Positions 16,130-26,065 of a stretch of DNA of 64,000 bases are shown in pieces. The stretch lies in NCBI GenBank assembly GCA_000972765.1, contig CP011265.1:1907501-1971500 (forward strand), written 5' to 3'. Each line of letters begins with the position of its first letter. Positions within the stretch are counted from its first letter, which is position 1. The DNA is from Verrucomicrobia bacterium IMCC26134. GTDB taxonomy: Bacteria > Verrucomicrobiota > Verrucomicrobiia > Opitutales > Opitutaceae. Both the position numbers and the translations under genes were made by a program. The notes below the pieces were generated by a model. That model was not told where the DNA came from. It saw only the letters and a program-made list of their open reading frames with translations, and searched no databases.

Positions 16130-18211
16130 ATGATCGGCCTGCGCGATGAACAAGAAGCCCTGCCGCCCGCGCCTCCCCTGAGTCGCGCGCCGGAATTTGC
16201 CGCGCTCTTGTTCCAAAGCGGGGGGATTCTTCACTCCGCGCTTTCGCTCGAGCACCGACCACAGCAGGAGCACATGGCCAATGCGGTCGCCGCCGCTATG
16301 AAAGACGACACGCCTCTCGTCTTTGAGGCAGGAACCGGCGTCGGTAAATCTCTCGCCTATCTCCTGCCGGGAATCGTCCATGCGATGGACCAAAAGCGCC
16401 AACTCATCGTCTCCACTCACACCATCGCGCTCCAGGAACAGCTCGACCAGAAGGACCTGCCGCTTTGTCGCCGCGTCTTCACCGCCGACGCACGCACACG
16501 TCCCTACTCCGAATTTAAGTCCGCCGTGCTCCTCGGCAAAGGCAACTACCTCTGCACCACTCGTCTCGCCACCGCCCTGCGCGACAAGCAGGAGCTCTTC
16601 GCCACCGCCGAGCACGTGGACCTCCAACGCATAGCAGCGTGGGCCGAGACCACTCAGAACGGGCTGCGCCACGAACTCATCCCGCCGCCTTCTCCTGACG
16701 TATGGGAGTTGGTCAACGCCGACTCCTCCGCCTGCGCCCGCAAATACTGCGACTGCGAGCGCTGCTTTTATCAACGCGCCCGCGCCCGTATCCGCTCCGC
16801 CAATCTGATCGTGGTAAACCACTCACTGCTCTTCGCCCTCATCGCCTCCGGCGGCGCGGCAGCCAATGGCGGTGGCTCGCGCGGCATCCTCTTTCCCGAT
16901 GACTTCCTCGTCCTCGATGAAGCCCATACCGTGCCCGAGGTAGCCACCGATTACTTTGGTCTCCGGCTCAGCAGCTACGGCATTGAGCGGATGCTCAGGC
17001 ATCTCTTCAACCCCAAGACCCGTCGCGGTCTTCTTCAAAAACACGGCGGCCCCACAGAGCAGCAGCTTGTGCACGATGCACTCGAAGCTTCGCACCAATT
17101 CTTCGCTTTCTTGCACGAGAATCTGCTCGCCACTCAATCTATCGTGCGGGTTCGCGCCGAAGGTTTCGCCGAGGCCTGGCTGGACGGCCCACTGCTCGCC
17201 TTGCACAAGGCCGTGCGCACCCGGGCCGATAAATTCGACGAGGGCCGCGAGCGGGAAGAGCTGCTGGAGCAAGCCGGCAAGATCCGCAGCGTGCAAATCG
17301 GACTCAAAAAATTTCTCTCGCTCGAGGAGCCCGACGCCAACGTTTACTGGGTCGAACGCATGGGCCGCCGCCAGACGGTGATCGCGCTGCGCTCCGCCCC
17401 CATCGATGTCGCGCCGCAACTCAGCGAGGCTCTGCTGCAACGCTCGACTTCGGTCGTCTTTACCAGCGCCACCCTCGCGATCGCCGATAATCTTGAACCG
17501 TTCCGCCGTCGTATCGGCGCCGCTCCTGACGTGCGGGCCGAGCTGGAGCACTCGCCTTTCGATTTCGTTAAAAACATGCGCGTTTTTCTCGCTACCGATG
17601 TGCCCCTGCCGACACCGCAGGAAGCTAAACTCGCGCTCGATGTGCTCGCCGACCACATCGACTTCTGCACCCGCCGCACTGATGGCGGCACGCTAGTCCT
17701 TTTCACCAGCTACGCAGATATGAAGCGCGTAGCCGAGATCGTGGAGCCTGTCTATCAGGGTGCACACCGACCGTTCTTTATGCAGGGACGCGACGCCTCA
17801 CGCACCGAGCTCGCCAGCCAACTCCGCCAATCGGGCAACGGCATCCTCTTCGGCACTGATAGTTTTTGGACCGGCATCGACGTGCCCGGTGACGCTCTTG
17901 CGCAGGTCATCATCACCCGCCTGCCCTTTCAGGTGCCGACCCACCCCATCCTTGAAGCCCGCACCGAACACATCCGCGCCGCCGGAGGGAACCCCTTTAA
18001 CGACCTGACCTTGCCCGAGGCTCTTATGACGTTCCGGCAGGGCGTTGGCCGCCTCATTCGTAGCGCACGCGACCGGGGCGTTGTGACTATTCTGGATTCG
18101 CGCGTCGTTCAGAAGGCCTACGGACGTCTTTTTCTCCAATGTTTACCCCAACCGCACCACGTTCGTTTCAACCGCACAAACCGTGTTGAGGTTTTCAAAC
18201 CTTTTATTTGA
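16130..18211 (+). CDS. dinG: DinG/XPD-family ATP-dependent DNA helicase
   Basis: 693 residues. Superfamily 2 iron-sulfur helicase, 5'-3', thought to remove R-loops and D-loops during repair. Walker A EAGTGVGKS (66-74), four to five cysteines for the 4Fe-4S domain (Cys142, Cys202, Cys207, Cys209, Cys212), DEAH box (263-266), and C-terminal motifs FTSATL, GTDSFWTGIDVPG and QGVGRLIRS. Length matches DinG. It starts a plus-strand group with the PP2C, TPR and DUF3817 genes (gap 37 bases to the next). Confidence 0.92.
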   Translation: MIGLRDEQEALPPAPPLSRAPEFAALLFQSGGILHSALSLEHRPQQEHMANAVAAAMKDDTPLVFEAGTGVGKSLAYLLPGIVHAMDQKRQLIVSTHTIALQEQLDQKDLPLCRRVFTADARTRPYSEFKSAVLLGKGNYLCTTRLATALRDKQELFATAEHVDLQRIAAWAETTQNGLRHELIPPPSPDVWELVNADSSACARKYCDCERCFYQRARARIRSANLIVVNHSLLFALIASGGAAANGGGSRGILFPDDFLVLDEAHTVPEVATDYFGLRLSSYGIERMLRHLFNPKTRRGLLQKHGGPTEQQLVHDALEASHQFFAFLHENLLATQSIVRVRAEGFAEAWLDGPLLALHKAVRTRADKFDEGREREELLEQAGKIRSVQIGLKKFLSLEEPDANVYWVERMGRRQTVIALRSAPIDVAPQLSEALLQRSTSVVFTSATLAIADNLEPFRRRIGAAPDVRAELEHSPFDFVKNMRVFLATDVPLPTPQEAKLALDVLADHIDFCTRRTDGGTLVLFTSYADMKRVAEIVEPVYQGAHRPFFMQGRDASRTELASQLRQSGNGILFGTDSFWTGIDVPGDALAQVIITRLPFQVPTHPILEARTEHIRAAGGNPFNDLTLPEALMTFRQGVGRLIRSARDRGVVTILDSRVVQKAYGRLFLQCLPQPHHVRFNRTNRVEVFKPFI

Positions 18212-18248
18212 AGCCGGTCACACTGTTGTTACGCTCTTAACCAAGCAT

Positions 18249-18971
18249 ATGCAGTTCTCTACCGCCGCACTCACTGATTTGGGCCTTGTTCGAAGTGAAA
18301 ACGAAGACCGATTTCTGAGTGATCCAACCATAGGTTTATTCGCCGTAGCCGATGGCATAGGCGGACTTCCGCACGGTGCCGAGGCGGCTGAGTGCGTGGT
18401 ATCCACGCTGGCTGAATCCATTCGTAACAACATAGCCGGCGATAAAATAGTGGATCTGGCCGCAGCGGTAAACCAAGCCAATACGAGCGTGCTACAGCTC
18501 GGCGTCAATCTCACGCCCTCCACCGGTCTGGGCTGCACGCTTTGCGTAGGATTTATCCATTCCGGTTTCATGAAGTTAGCCAATGTTGGCGACTCTCGCT
18601 GCTATCTGATGCGAAATGGCGAAGTCAATCTGCTCACGACGGACGACACCGTTGAGCATGAGGTCGAAATGCGTCGTGCGAGAGGGGAAAAAATTCAACT
18701 CGACGAACGTTACCGCAACGCCCTCACGCGCTGCATGGGACAGCCGATGGATTTGGACCTTAAGATTTTTGTGCATGCGGTGCAAAAGGGTGATGTGCTG
18801 CTCTTCTGCTCGGATGGTATCAGCCGCATGATTTTGGAGAAAGACATTCTAGGCCGTATGCGCGACAGCGATTCACCAGACCAGGCAGCTCGCGGCTTGA
18901 TCGCCGATGCCATGGCTGCAGGTGGACATGACAACGCAACGGTCGTGGTCGTTCGCATCGACGCTCTCTAA
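18249..18971 (+). CDS. PP2C-family protein serine/threonine phosphatase
   Basis: 240 residues from the ATG at 18249. A bacterial PrpC/Stp-type phosphatase: motif 1 SENEDRF, the metal-binding VADGIGG, a GLGCTLC segment where TG and GT motifs are usual, NVGDSRCYL, LTRCMG, FCSDGISRMI and the final metal Asp in GGHDNATVVVV. No transmembrane or sensor domain, so cytosolic. Such phosphatases usually oppose a Hanks-type kinase; none is in the window. The frame is open upstream to 18183, but that part overlaps dinG and lies outside the domain. Confidence 0.9.
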   Translation: MQFSTAALTDLGLVRSENEDRFLSDPTIGLFAVADGIGGLPHGAEAAECVVSTLAESIRNNIAGDKIVDLAAAVNQANTSVLQLGVNLTPSTGLGCTLCVGFIHSGFMKLANVGDSRCYLMRNGEVNLLTTDDTVEHEVEMRRARGEKIQLDERYRNALTRCMGQPMDLDLKIFVHAVQKGDVLLFCSDGISRMILEKDILGRMRDSDSPDQAARGLIADAMAAGGHDNATVVVVRIDAL

Positions 18972-18995
18972 GCAGTCACTGCCCTACCTGTCTCC

Positions 18996-19310
18996 GTGTC
19001 CGATCGCATAGCTCAATTCAGCGCACTTGTTACGCAGCAGCCAGAAAACGCATTATTTCGCTTCAGCCTCGCTCAAGCGCTGCAATCTGCCGGTAGCGAT
19101 CGACAAGCCGAGGCAATCGAACACTACCAGTTGTGCGTTGAAGCACGGGCGGATTGGATGATGCCACGCATCCTGCTCGGCAAATTGCTGATAAGCACCG
19201 GAAAAGCTGCAAAGGCCCGACCTATCCTAGAGGAGGCATTAAGCCTCGCGATCCGTCAGGACCACGAGGAGCCAGCCGCTGAATTACGCGGTATTCTGGA
19301 CAACTTGTAA
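18996..19310 (+). CDS. Small TPR-repeat protein
   Basis: 104 residues from GTG 18996. It is nearly all helix, with about three tetratricopeptide units (NALFRFSLAQALQSAG, AIEHYQLCVEARADWMMPRILLGKLLISTGKAAKARPILEEAL read as separate helices). No signal peptide. It probably mediates protein contacts. It lies 24 bases after the phosphatase gene and 13 before the DUF3817 gene, so the three are likely co-transcribed. Confidence 0.75.
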   Translation: MSDRIAQFSALVTQQPENALFRFSLAQALQSAGSDRQAEAIEHYQLCVEARADWMMPRILLGKLLISTGKAAKARPILEEALSLAIRQDHEEPAAELRGILDNL

Positions 19311-19323
19311 GTGAGGCAACACC

Positions 19324-19698
19324 GTGACGTATTGCGATGCCAACCCGGACTTAATTTTAAAAGACCCTGAATATGCTCAGCTGTCACCAAAGCCCATGCT
19401 ATCCACTCCACTGGCCCGTCTTCGCATAGTCGGTTTTCTTGAAGCTATTTCGTTTCTTCTACTGGTCGGCGTTGCGATGCCTTTGAAATATTTCGCCGCC
19501 CAACCCCTAGCTGTGCGTTACGTCGGCATGGCGCACGGCATTCTGTTTTTGCTCTATCTTTTGGCACTCGTGCCCGTGGCACTGGATTACAAATGGAAAG
19601 CTAAAACCATCGCATGGGCGTTCCTCGCAAGCCTGTTACCCGCAGGGCCCTTCGTTTTCGACGGGAAGGTTCTGCGCGTATTGGAGCAGACGAAGTAA
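19324..19698 (+). CDS. DUF3817 integral membrane protein
   Basis: 124 residues from GTG 19324, or 100 from the ATG at 19396, where the conserved part begins. Three membrane helices with the DUF3817 signatures LRIVGFLEAISFLLLVGVA, MPLKY, GMAHGILFLLYL and LLPAGPF. Function is unknown; family members occur widely as lone genes. The extra 24 N-terminal residues of the longer form are not part of the family. Confidence 0.8.
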   Translation: MTYCDANPDLILKDPEYAQLSPKPMLSTPLARLRIVGFLEAISFLLLVGVAMPLKYFAAQPLAVRYVGMAHGILFLLYLLALVPVALDYKWKAKTIAWAFLASLLPAGPFVFDGKVLRVLEQTK

Positions 19699-19713
19699 AT
19701 AAGCAGGCCAGTG

Positions 19714-19749
19714 CCGTCGGTTATCCGAAAATCAAATCGGAGCCGACGG
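19714..19749. terminator. Hairpin between convergent genes (DUF3817 and glgP)
   Basis: CCGTCGG (19714-19720) pairs with CCGACGG (19743-19749), enclosing a second stem TCCGA/TCGGA. A further six-base stem (19753-19758 with 19765-19770) overlaps the glgP stop. There is no T tract on either strand, so intrinsic termination is uncertain; the site may instead serve as a 3' end stabiliser or Rho-dependent end. Confidence 0.4.
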
Positions 19750-19762
19750 GGCTCGCCTGAGC

Positions 19763-22288
19763 TTAGGCGACAGGAAGACTGGGGAGATACCAGATGTCCT
19801 TGGCATATTCTGATATGGTTCGATCGCTGGAAAACTTGCCGACGCGAGCGGTGTTAAGAATCGCCATCTTAGCCCAGCGTTTGGTGTCGCGGAAGGCGAT
19901 GTCGACCTTTTCATGGGCCTCCACATAGCTGCGATAATCAGCCAGACACTTATAGGGATCGCCGCCACCTGTGAGGCTGTGGTGCAAGGCGCCAAAGGCG
20001 TGTTGTTCGCCAGGGGTGAAGTAATCACTTCCGAGCCAATCGATGACGGCACGCAGCTCGACGTCGCGGTGGTAGTAATCCCAAGGGCTGTAGCCCTTGG
20101 CGTCTAGCACCTCGACCTCGGGGACAGTAAGTCCGAAGATGAAGATGTTATCTGCTCCGACCTCTTCACCGATTTCAACATTGGCGCCATCAAGCGTGCC
20201 AATGGTGAGCGCCCCATTAAGTGCGAGCTTCATATTTCCGGTGCCGGAGGCTTCTTTTCCGGCTGTTGAAATTTGCTCGGAAAGATCGGCGGCGGGAATG
20301 ATGCGTTCGGCTAGCGAAACGCGGTAGTTGGGCAGAAAAGCCACCTTTAATTTGCCGCCAATGCGGGCATCGTCATTGATGTGTTTGCCGATGACATTGA
20401 TGGCGCGAATGATGTTTTTGGCGAGATCGTAGCCAGGGGCGGCTTTGGCTGCGAAAACAAAGACACGTGGCACGATATCCAGTGCCGGATTCTGCAGCAA
20501 CCGGCGATAGAGCGTTATGATATGGAGCAGATTCAGGTGCTGACGCTTGTATTCGTGGAGTCGCTTGATCTGCACGTCGAAGAGAGCTTCAGGCGAGACC
20601 GTGATGCCGCAATCGCGGGCGATAACGGCCGCGAGCTCCACCTTATTGGCGCGTTTGACAGCCATGAACTTCTTCTGGAAATCGGCATCATCGGAGTATT
20701 TCTCCAAGCTTTGGAGCAGGTCGAGATCACGCGCCCAATCAGCGTTGCCGAGAGTCTTTATGAGTAAGGCCGACAGACGCGGATTGCAATCCAAGAGCCA
20801 GCGGCGCGGGGTGATACCATTGGTTTTGTTTTGGAATTTACCCGGATACAATGCGTCGAATTCGGGAAATAGGTCTTTTTTAAGAAGTTGGGTATGAAGT
20901 GCGGCGACCCCATTGACGGCATGTGAGCCAACGACCGCGAGGTTCGCCATACGGAAGGATTTGGCGCCGTTTTCATCAACCAGTGAGCAAACACGCTTTT
21001 TCTCGTTATCGCCGGGCCAGCGAGCCTCGACTGCATCCATGAGGCGCAGGTTGATTTCAAAGATGATCTGGCTGTGCCGCGGGAGCACGCGAGAGAAGAG
21101 CGGCAGCGTCCACTTTTCCAATGCTTCGGGGAGCAGTGTGTGGTTGGTGTAGCCAAAGGTTTTTGAGACGACGTCCCAGGCGGCATCCCACTCGAAATCA
21201 TGCTCGTCGATCAGTATACGCTGTAGCTCGGCAATGGCGACCGCCGGATGGGTATCGTTAAGTTGGACGGCGACCTTACCGGCGAAATTAACCCAAGAGT
21301 TACCCTCGCTGCGGAAGTGACGGCGAATGATGTCGCGCATTGAACAGCAAACGAAGAAATACTGCTGGATGAGGCGCAGTTCCTTGCCGTTTTCAGTCTT
21401 GTCGTTCGGGTATAGCACCTTCGATACGGTCTCGCCGATCGCCTTTTCGCGCACGGCTTCGACGTAGCCGCCGGAATTAAAAGCGGAGAGATCAAACTCC
21501 TCGGTGGAACGCGAGGCCCAGAGGCGGAGTAGGTTCACCGTCTGCGTGCCATAGCCTGCAATGGGAATGTCGTAGGGCACACCCAGGATGCGTTTGGAGT
21601 CCACCCAGCGCGGACGGTAGTTACCATGGTCATCGAAAACGTTTTCAACCGTTCCGTAGAGTTGCACTTCTTGCGTGAACTCTGCCCGGCATATTTCCCA
21701 AGGCGTGCCGAATATCATCCAATTGTCCGGATGCTCGATTTGATTGCCGTTAACAAACTCCTGCTTAAACAAGCCGAACTCGTAGTGGATGCCGTAACCA
21801 ATCGCAGGCATATCGAGCGTAGCCAGGGAATCCAGAAAACAGGCCGCCAGTCGTCCGAGACCGCCGTTTCCGAGTCCCATGTCCACCTCCACCTCGCGGA
21901 GCTCGGTCAAATCCACGCCAACCTCGGCTAACGCAGTGCGAGCAGACTCCATTAATCCGGTGTTCTGCAGGTTATTCTCGGTCAGACGGCCCATGAGGTA
22001 TTCGAGTGAGAAATAGTAAAGCCGACGCGCGTTGTTCTTGTTATGAACACCCTGGGTGGAGATAAGACGGGCCAGAATGCTTTCCCGCACGGCCATGGCG
22101 GTCGCAGTCCACCAATCCCGTTTGGTCGCGCCGCCTTGGTCTCGAGCCAATGTGTATGTCAGGTGGCGAAGCACCGACTCCTTGAAACTGGCGACATCCG
22201 CCGATGATACGGAGGCTATCGGCGCAGGGGCGTCGATAGATTTGGGAGAGGCAGCGGTCTTGCGAGTTTTGGAGGGTTGAGTGGCCAT
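19763..22288 (-). CDS. glgP: Glycogen/starch phosphorylase
   Basis: 841 residues from the ATG at 22288 (frame open to 22339). GT35 family; releases glucose-1-phosphate from alpha-glucan ends. Features: RNLQNTG-like start of domain ([12 protein letters not shown]), [32 protein letters not shown], the active-site [18 protein letters not shown], and the pyridoxal-phosphate lysine in [14 protein letters not shown]. The first 45 residues are Ser/Ala/Lys-rich and disordered. Standalone gene, without other glycogen genes nearby. Convergent with DUF3817, divergent from the ABC operon. Confidence 0.95.
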   Translation of the reverse strand: MATQPSKTRKTAASPKSIDAPAPIASVSSADVASFKESVLRHLTYTLARDQGGATKRDWWTATAMAVRESILARLISTQGVHNKNNARRLYYFSLEYLMGRLTENNLQNTGLMESARTALAEVGVDLTELREVEVDMGLGNGGLGRLAACFLDSLATLDMPAIGYGIHYEFGLFKQEFVNGNQIEHPDNWMIFGTPWEICRAEFTQEVQLYGTVENVFDDHGNYRPRWVDSKRILGVPYDIPIAGYGTQTVNLLRLWASRSTEEFDLSAFNSGGYVEAVREKAIGETVSKVLYPNDKTENGKELRLIQQYFFVCCSMRDIIRRHFRSEGNSWVNFAGKVAVQLNDTHPAVAIAELQRILIDEHDFEWDAAWDVVSKTFGYTNHTLLPEALEKWTLPLFSRVLPRHSQIIFEINLRLMDAVEARWPGDNEKKRVCSLVDENGAKSFRMANLAVVGSHAVNGVAALHTQLLKKDLFPEFDALYPGKFQNKTNGITPRRWLLDCNPRLSALLIKTLGNADWARDLDLLQSLEKYSDDADFQKKFMAVKRANKVELAAVIARDCGITVSPEALFDVQIKRLHEYKRQHLNLLHIITLYRRLLQNPALDIVPRVFVFAAKAAPGYDLAKNIIRAINVIGKHINDDARIGGKLKVAFLPNYRVSLAERIIPAADLSEQISTAGKEASGTGNMKLALNGALTIGTLDGANVEIGEEVGADNIFIFGLTVPEVEVLDAKGYSPWDYYHRDVELRAVIDWLGSDYFTPGEQHAFGALHHSLTGGGDPYKCLADYRSYVEAHEKVDIAFRDTKRWAKMAILNTARVGKFSSDRTISEYAKDIWYLPSLPVA

Positions 22289-22561
22289 GACTGAAGTTGA
22301 TTGGAAGGATCCGTAAATCGAGACCACGAACCGTGCCATGCTTTAGCTCAATTTCACATTCTTTTTTGAGTTATATTCACGCAACGGCCAAGAGGCAAAA
22401 ACATAACAATGAGCAAGATCCTTACCCATTTCCGCACTTTATAGCTTGTTTTTCTCTACAGGCTAAAATCTGGCGGCAACCGATGCCGCAGCGTGACTCC
22501 AGAAAATATGGAACTTTTTTTAGCGTCTCATTTCAAAGCCGACTTCTTTTCCCCTTTTCAC
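22289..22561. other. Divergent promoter region (glgP / ABC exporter)
   Basis: 273 bases between two divergent starts, AT-richer than both flanks (for example AGAAAATATGGAACTTTTTTTAGC near 22500). It must contain both promoters. I cannot pick -35/-10 pairs with confidence. Confidence 0.4.
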
Positions 22562-23284
22562 ATGATCGAAGTCAAAGAATTGGTTAAAAACTATGGCGAT
22601 AAACGCGCCGTCGATGGCGTGAGTTTCACGGTTCGCCCGGGAGACATTCTCGGCTTTCTCGGACCCAATGGTGCTGGGAAATCGACCACCATGAAGATGA
22701 TCACCGGCTACATCCGCCCCGATGCCGGCTCCGCGACCGTCGCGGACATCGATGTCGCCAAGGCTCCCGTCGCTGTGAAGTCCCGCATCGGCTACCTTCC
22801 AGAAAGCGCCCCCGCCTACGGAGAGATGACAGTGCAGGAGTTTCTCAACTTCATCGCCGAGGTCAGAGGCTATCGCTCCTCCGCAACCCGCCGCGAGCGC
22901 GTCGAACTCGCACTCACCCGCACCCACTTGCTCCCGGTCCGCCGGCAAGTCATCGAAACGCTTTCCAAGGGCTATAAACAGCGCGTGGGCTTTGCCCAGG
23001 CTCTACTGCACGAGCCGCCTTGCCTTGTTCTCGACGAGCCGACCGACGGTCTCGACCCCAACCAGAAAAACGAGGTCCGCACCCTGATCAAAACCATGTC
23101 GACCGATCGCGCCGTCATTCTTTCGACCCACATTCTCGAAGAGGTCGAGGCCATCTGCACCCGCATCATCCTCATCTCGCGCGGCAAGGTGGTTGTCGAC
23201 GAAACGCCAGATGCGTTCCGCGCCCGCAAACCAGGAGCCCGCCTCGACTCCATTTTCCGCGATCTTACTAGCGCCGACGCCTGA
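22562..23284 (+). CDS. ABC transporter ATP-binding protein, GldA-like
   Basis: 240 residues from ATG 22562; the longer frame to 22493 adds no domain. Walker A GPNGAGKS (34-41), a signature region reading LSKGYKQRVG, Walker B CLVLDEPTDGLD and the H-loop STHILEE. The ABC-2 export class fits the next gene. In Bacteroidetes the GldA/F/G ABC complex is linked to gliding; outside that phylum the same trio is common and its cargo unknown. First gene of a four-gene operon with gaps of 56-60 bases. Confidence 0.88.
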   Translation: MIEVKELVKNYGDKRAVDGVSFTVRPGDILGFLGPNGAGKSTTMKMITGYIRPDAGSATVADIDVAKAPVAVKSRIGYLPESAPAYGEMTVQEFLNFIAEVRGYRSSATRRERVELALTRTHLLPVRRQVIETLSKGYKQRVGFAQALLHEPPCLVLDEPTDGLDPNQKNEVRTLIKTMSTDRAVILSTHILEEVEAICTRIILISRGKVVVDETPDAFRARKPGARLDSIFRDLTSADA

Positions 23285-23344
23285 GCTCCTCTCTCCAACG
23301 ACTCAACGGCAACACCCTTTTCCAACTCCCTTCGCTTCCCATCC

Positions 23345-24067
23345 ATGTCCCAAATCACTCCAGTGTTTAAGCGCGAGTTTCTCGGCTACTTCCGCTCCCC
23401 CGTGGCCTACGTTTTCCTCATAGTTTTCCTCACCGCCTCTGTCGGCATGGCCTTCTTCGTCGGCGGCTTCTTCAAGGCCAATCAAGCGTCGCTCCAGAGT
23501 CTCTTCGTTTTTCAACCCTGGCTCTACCTTTTTCTCATCCCCGCCGCCGGAATGCGCCTCTGGTCGGAGGAACGCAGAGGCGGCACGATTGAACTGCTAT
23601 TCACGCTTCCACTTACAACCCTGGACGCGGTGCTCGGCAAGTTCCTCGCCGCCTGGGCCTTTCTCATCCTCGGGCTCGCACTCACTTTTCCTCTCGCGAT
23701 CACCGTGGGTTGGCTGGGTGACCCCGATTGGGGTGTCATAGCGGGAGGTTATCTCGGGAGTGCATTGATGGCGGGCGCTTATCTCGCTCTTTGCGCCCTG
23801 CTTTCCTCTCTCACCAAAAACCAGGTCATCGCCTTCGTGCTGGGGGTCGTGGTCAATCTTGTCCTCGTTTTCCTCGGTTGGAGCGTCTTCAACGGCGTCC
23901 TTACCGGTTTCCTTCCGGTCAACGTCGTCGATTTCATCGCCAACCTCGGCTTCATCCCGCACTTCGATGCCTTCGCCAAGGGCATCCTCGATCCACGTGA
24001 CTTCGCCTACTTCGGCTCGGTCATCGCCCTCGCCTTGACGCTCAACGTCGTCGCCCTCGAGCGCTGA
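23345..24067 (+). CDS. ABC-2 type permease, GldF-like
   Basis: 240 residues with six predicted membrane helices. The first cytoplasmic part (FKREFLGYFRSPVAYVF) and the loop MRLWSEERRGGTIELLFTLP are typical of the GldF/ABC-2_membrane family. It should pair with the ATPase upstream and the GldG-like auxiliary protein downstream. Confidence 0.85.
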   Translation: MSQITPVFKREFLGYFRSPVAYVFLIVFLTASVGMAFFVGGFFKANQASLQSLFVFQPWLYLFLIPAAGMRLWSEERRGGTIELLFTLPLTTLDAVLGKFLAAWAFLILGLALTFPLAITVGWLGDPDWGVIAGGYLGSALMAGAYLALCALLSSLTKNQVIAFVLGVVVNLVLVFLGWSVFNGVLTGFLPVNVVDFIANLGFIPHFDAFAKGILDPRDFAYFGSVIALALTLNVVALER

Positions 24068-24123
24068 GCCGCCGCATCCGGGATCCACGCCACTCTCGAA
24101 TTTAACACCTTCCTGTTCCACCC

Positions 24124-26007
24124 ATGAAATCAGGCCTCGTTAAAGCAATCGCCGTCGTCCTGCTCGCCGCCGTCCTGCTGCTGGTGAATTTCCTCGCCGC
24201 CCGTCTTCCGGCCCGCGGCGACCTGACCGCCGGCAAAATCTACACTTTGTCCGAAGGCACCCGCTCCTTGCTCGGTAAAATCGAGGAGCCCGTTTCCTTG
24301 CGTCTCTACGCCTCGCATGGCGTCGCCGGCCTGCCGGTCTCGTATAAAAACTACGCCGACCGCGTGGAGGAGATGTTGCGCGCCTATGTCCGCGCCTCGT
24401 CGGGTCACCTTTCCCTCGAAGTCATCTCTCCTTCACCCGACACCCCCGAGGAGGAGCGTGCGCAGGCCGCCGGTCTCCAGCCGCAACAGGTCCCCGGCTC
24501 GGGCGAGCCATTCTACCTCGGTCTGGTCGTCACCCAGGCCGACCAGCAAAAGGCGCTCCCGACCTTCAGCCCGGATCGTGAGGAACTGCTCGAATACGAC
24601 ATTTCCTCCCTCCTTAACTCCGTCCAGCAGCTCAACAAGCCCAAGCTCGGCGTCTTCACCCGCCTGCAACTCGCAGGCGAGCCCTACAACATGATGATGA
24701 TGCAGCAGGGTCGCCGTCCCACCCAGGCCCAGCTCATTCTCGAGGAGTGGAAGCGTTCCTACGATGTCGTCACTATTGACACCGACTTCACCACTTTGCC
24801 GAGCGGACTCGCCGCGCTCGCCGTGCTCCACCCCGCCGGCATCAAGCCCGCCCAGGAGTTCGCCGTCGACCAGTTTTTGCTCTCCGGCAAGCCCGTGCTC
24901 GTCGCCGTCGATCCGTCGTCGTCCTACTTCAAGCGGCAGGGCGGCCAGCAGGCCATGTTCGGCGGCGGCAGCCCCGACGTGTCCTCCGATCTCCCCACCC
25001 TGTTCAAGGCCTACGGGGTGACCTACGACAGCCAGCAGGTCGTCGGCGACCAGGAGCTCGCCACCCAGGTCAACGCCGGCAACGGCCAGATCGCCCGCAT
25101 GCCCGTCTGGCTTTCTCTCGCCGCCAAGAACCTCAACTCCGCCACCCCCGCCACCGCCCAGCTCAAATCCCTCCTCTTCGTCGAACCGGGCAGCGTCTCC
25201 GTGGAGACTCGCCAGGGCCGGGAGATCACCCCGCTCATCGAATCTTCGGCCACCGCCGGCACCGTGCCCGCGTCGACTTTGCAGTTCTCCGGACCCGACG
25301 AGGTCAGCCGCACCCTCGTCGCCGGCACGGCCAAGAAGAACCTCGCCGTCCTGATTCGCGGCCCCTTCACCTCCGCCTTCCCGAAAGGCGCGCCCAAGGC
25401 CGACTCCGCCGCCGATAAACCCGCCGACCCCGCCAAGCCCGCGGCCTCGTCGCTCAAGTCGGGCTCCGGCACGCTCGTCGTCATCGCCGACACCGACTGG
25501 TTGCTCGATGATTTCTCTGTCCGTCGTCAGGCGATCTTCGGCCAGGAGATGGTCGAGCCCCTCAACGACAATCTCTTCTTCGGCTCCAACCTCATCGACT
25601 TTCTCGCCGGCTCACCCGACCTCATCGCCTTGCGCGGCAAGCGCTCCGCCCAGCGCCCCTTCGAGGTCGTCGCCCGCATGGAGGCCGACGCCCAAAAGCA
25701 ATTCAACAGCAAGCTCGCCGCCCTCGAGACGCGCATCGCCTCCGTCCAGTCCAAGCTCGCCGAGCTTCAGCGCAAATCACCCGACGGCGGCCGCCTCGTC
25801 GCCACGCCCGAGGTCCTCAAGACGATCGAGGAGTTCCAGGCCCAGGAGCTCTCCATGCGCCGCGAGCGCCGCGATATTCGCCGCTCTCTCCGCGTAGGCA
25901 TCGATGCCCTGGAGACCAAGCTCCTCGTCATCAACCTACTCGCCTCGCCGGTTCTGCTCGGCTTTTTCGGCGTCTGGTTTACCCGCCATCGTCGCCACGC
26001 CGCGTAA
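24124..26007 (+). CDS. GldG-like ABC transport auxiliary protein
   Basis: 627 residues. N-terminal membrane helix (about 7-26), a large extracytoplasmic region with the ABC_transp_aux (GldG) features, starting LTAGKIYTLSEGTRSLL and including a DUF4350-like glutamine-amidotransferase-type fold, a predicted coiled coil (about 530-590), and a final membrane helix followed by RHRRH. Residues 420-450 are Ala/Pro/Lys-rich linker. It probably forms the periplasmic part of the exporter. Coding sequence is strongly C-biased. Confidence 0.82.
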   Translation: MKSGLVKAIAVVLLAAVLLLVNFLAARLPARGDLTAGKIYTLSEGTRSLLGKIEEPVSLRLYASHGVAGLPVSYKNYADRVEEMLRAYVRASSGHLSLEVISPSPDTPEEERAQAAGLQPQQVPGSGEPFYLGLVVTQADQQKALPTFSPDREELLEYDISSLLNSVQQLNKPKLGVFTRLQLAGEPYNMMMMQQGRRPTQAQLILEEWKRSYDVVTIDTDFTTLPSGLAALAVLHPAGIKPAQEFAVDQFLLSGKPVLVAVDPSSSYFKRQGGQQAMFGGGSPDVSSDLPTLFKAYGVTYDSQQVVGDQELATQVNAGNGQIARMPVWLSLAAKNLNSATPATAQLKSLLFVEPGSVSVETRQGREITPLIESSATAGTVPASTLQFSGPDEVSRTLVAGTAKKNLAVLIRGPFTSAFPKGAPKADSAADKPADPAKPAASSLKSGSGTLVVIADTDWLLDDFSVRRQAIFGQEMVEPLNDNLFFGSNLIDFLAGSPDLIALRGKRSAQRPFEVVARMEADAQKQFNSKLAALETRIASVQSKLAELQRKSPDGGRLVATPEVLKTIEEFQAQELSMRRERRDIRRSLRVGIDALETKLLVINLLASPVLLGFFGVWFTRHRRHAA

Positions 26008-26065
26008 TCCGTAGCGTGAAATCCCATCTAATCGCTCGATTTTAAAAAAACGTCTTCCTCCCGCC

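Noticed and set aside
16070-16822. Long minus-strand frames opposite dinG (also 16823-17656)
   Set aside because: Antisense frames of a GC-rich gene; the dinG frame carries every helicase motif.
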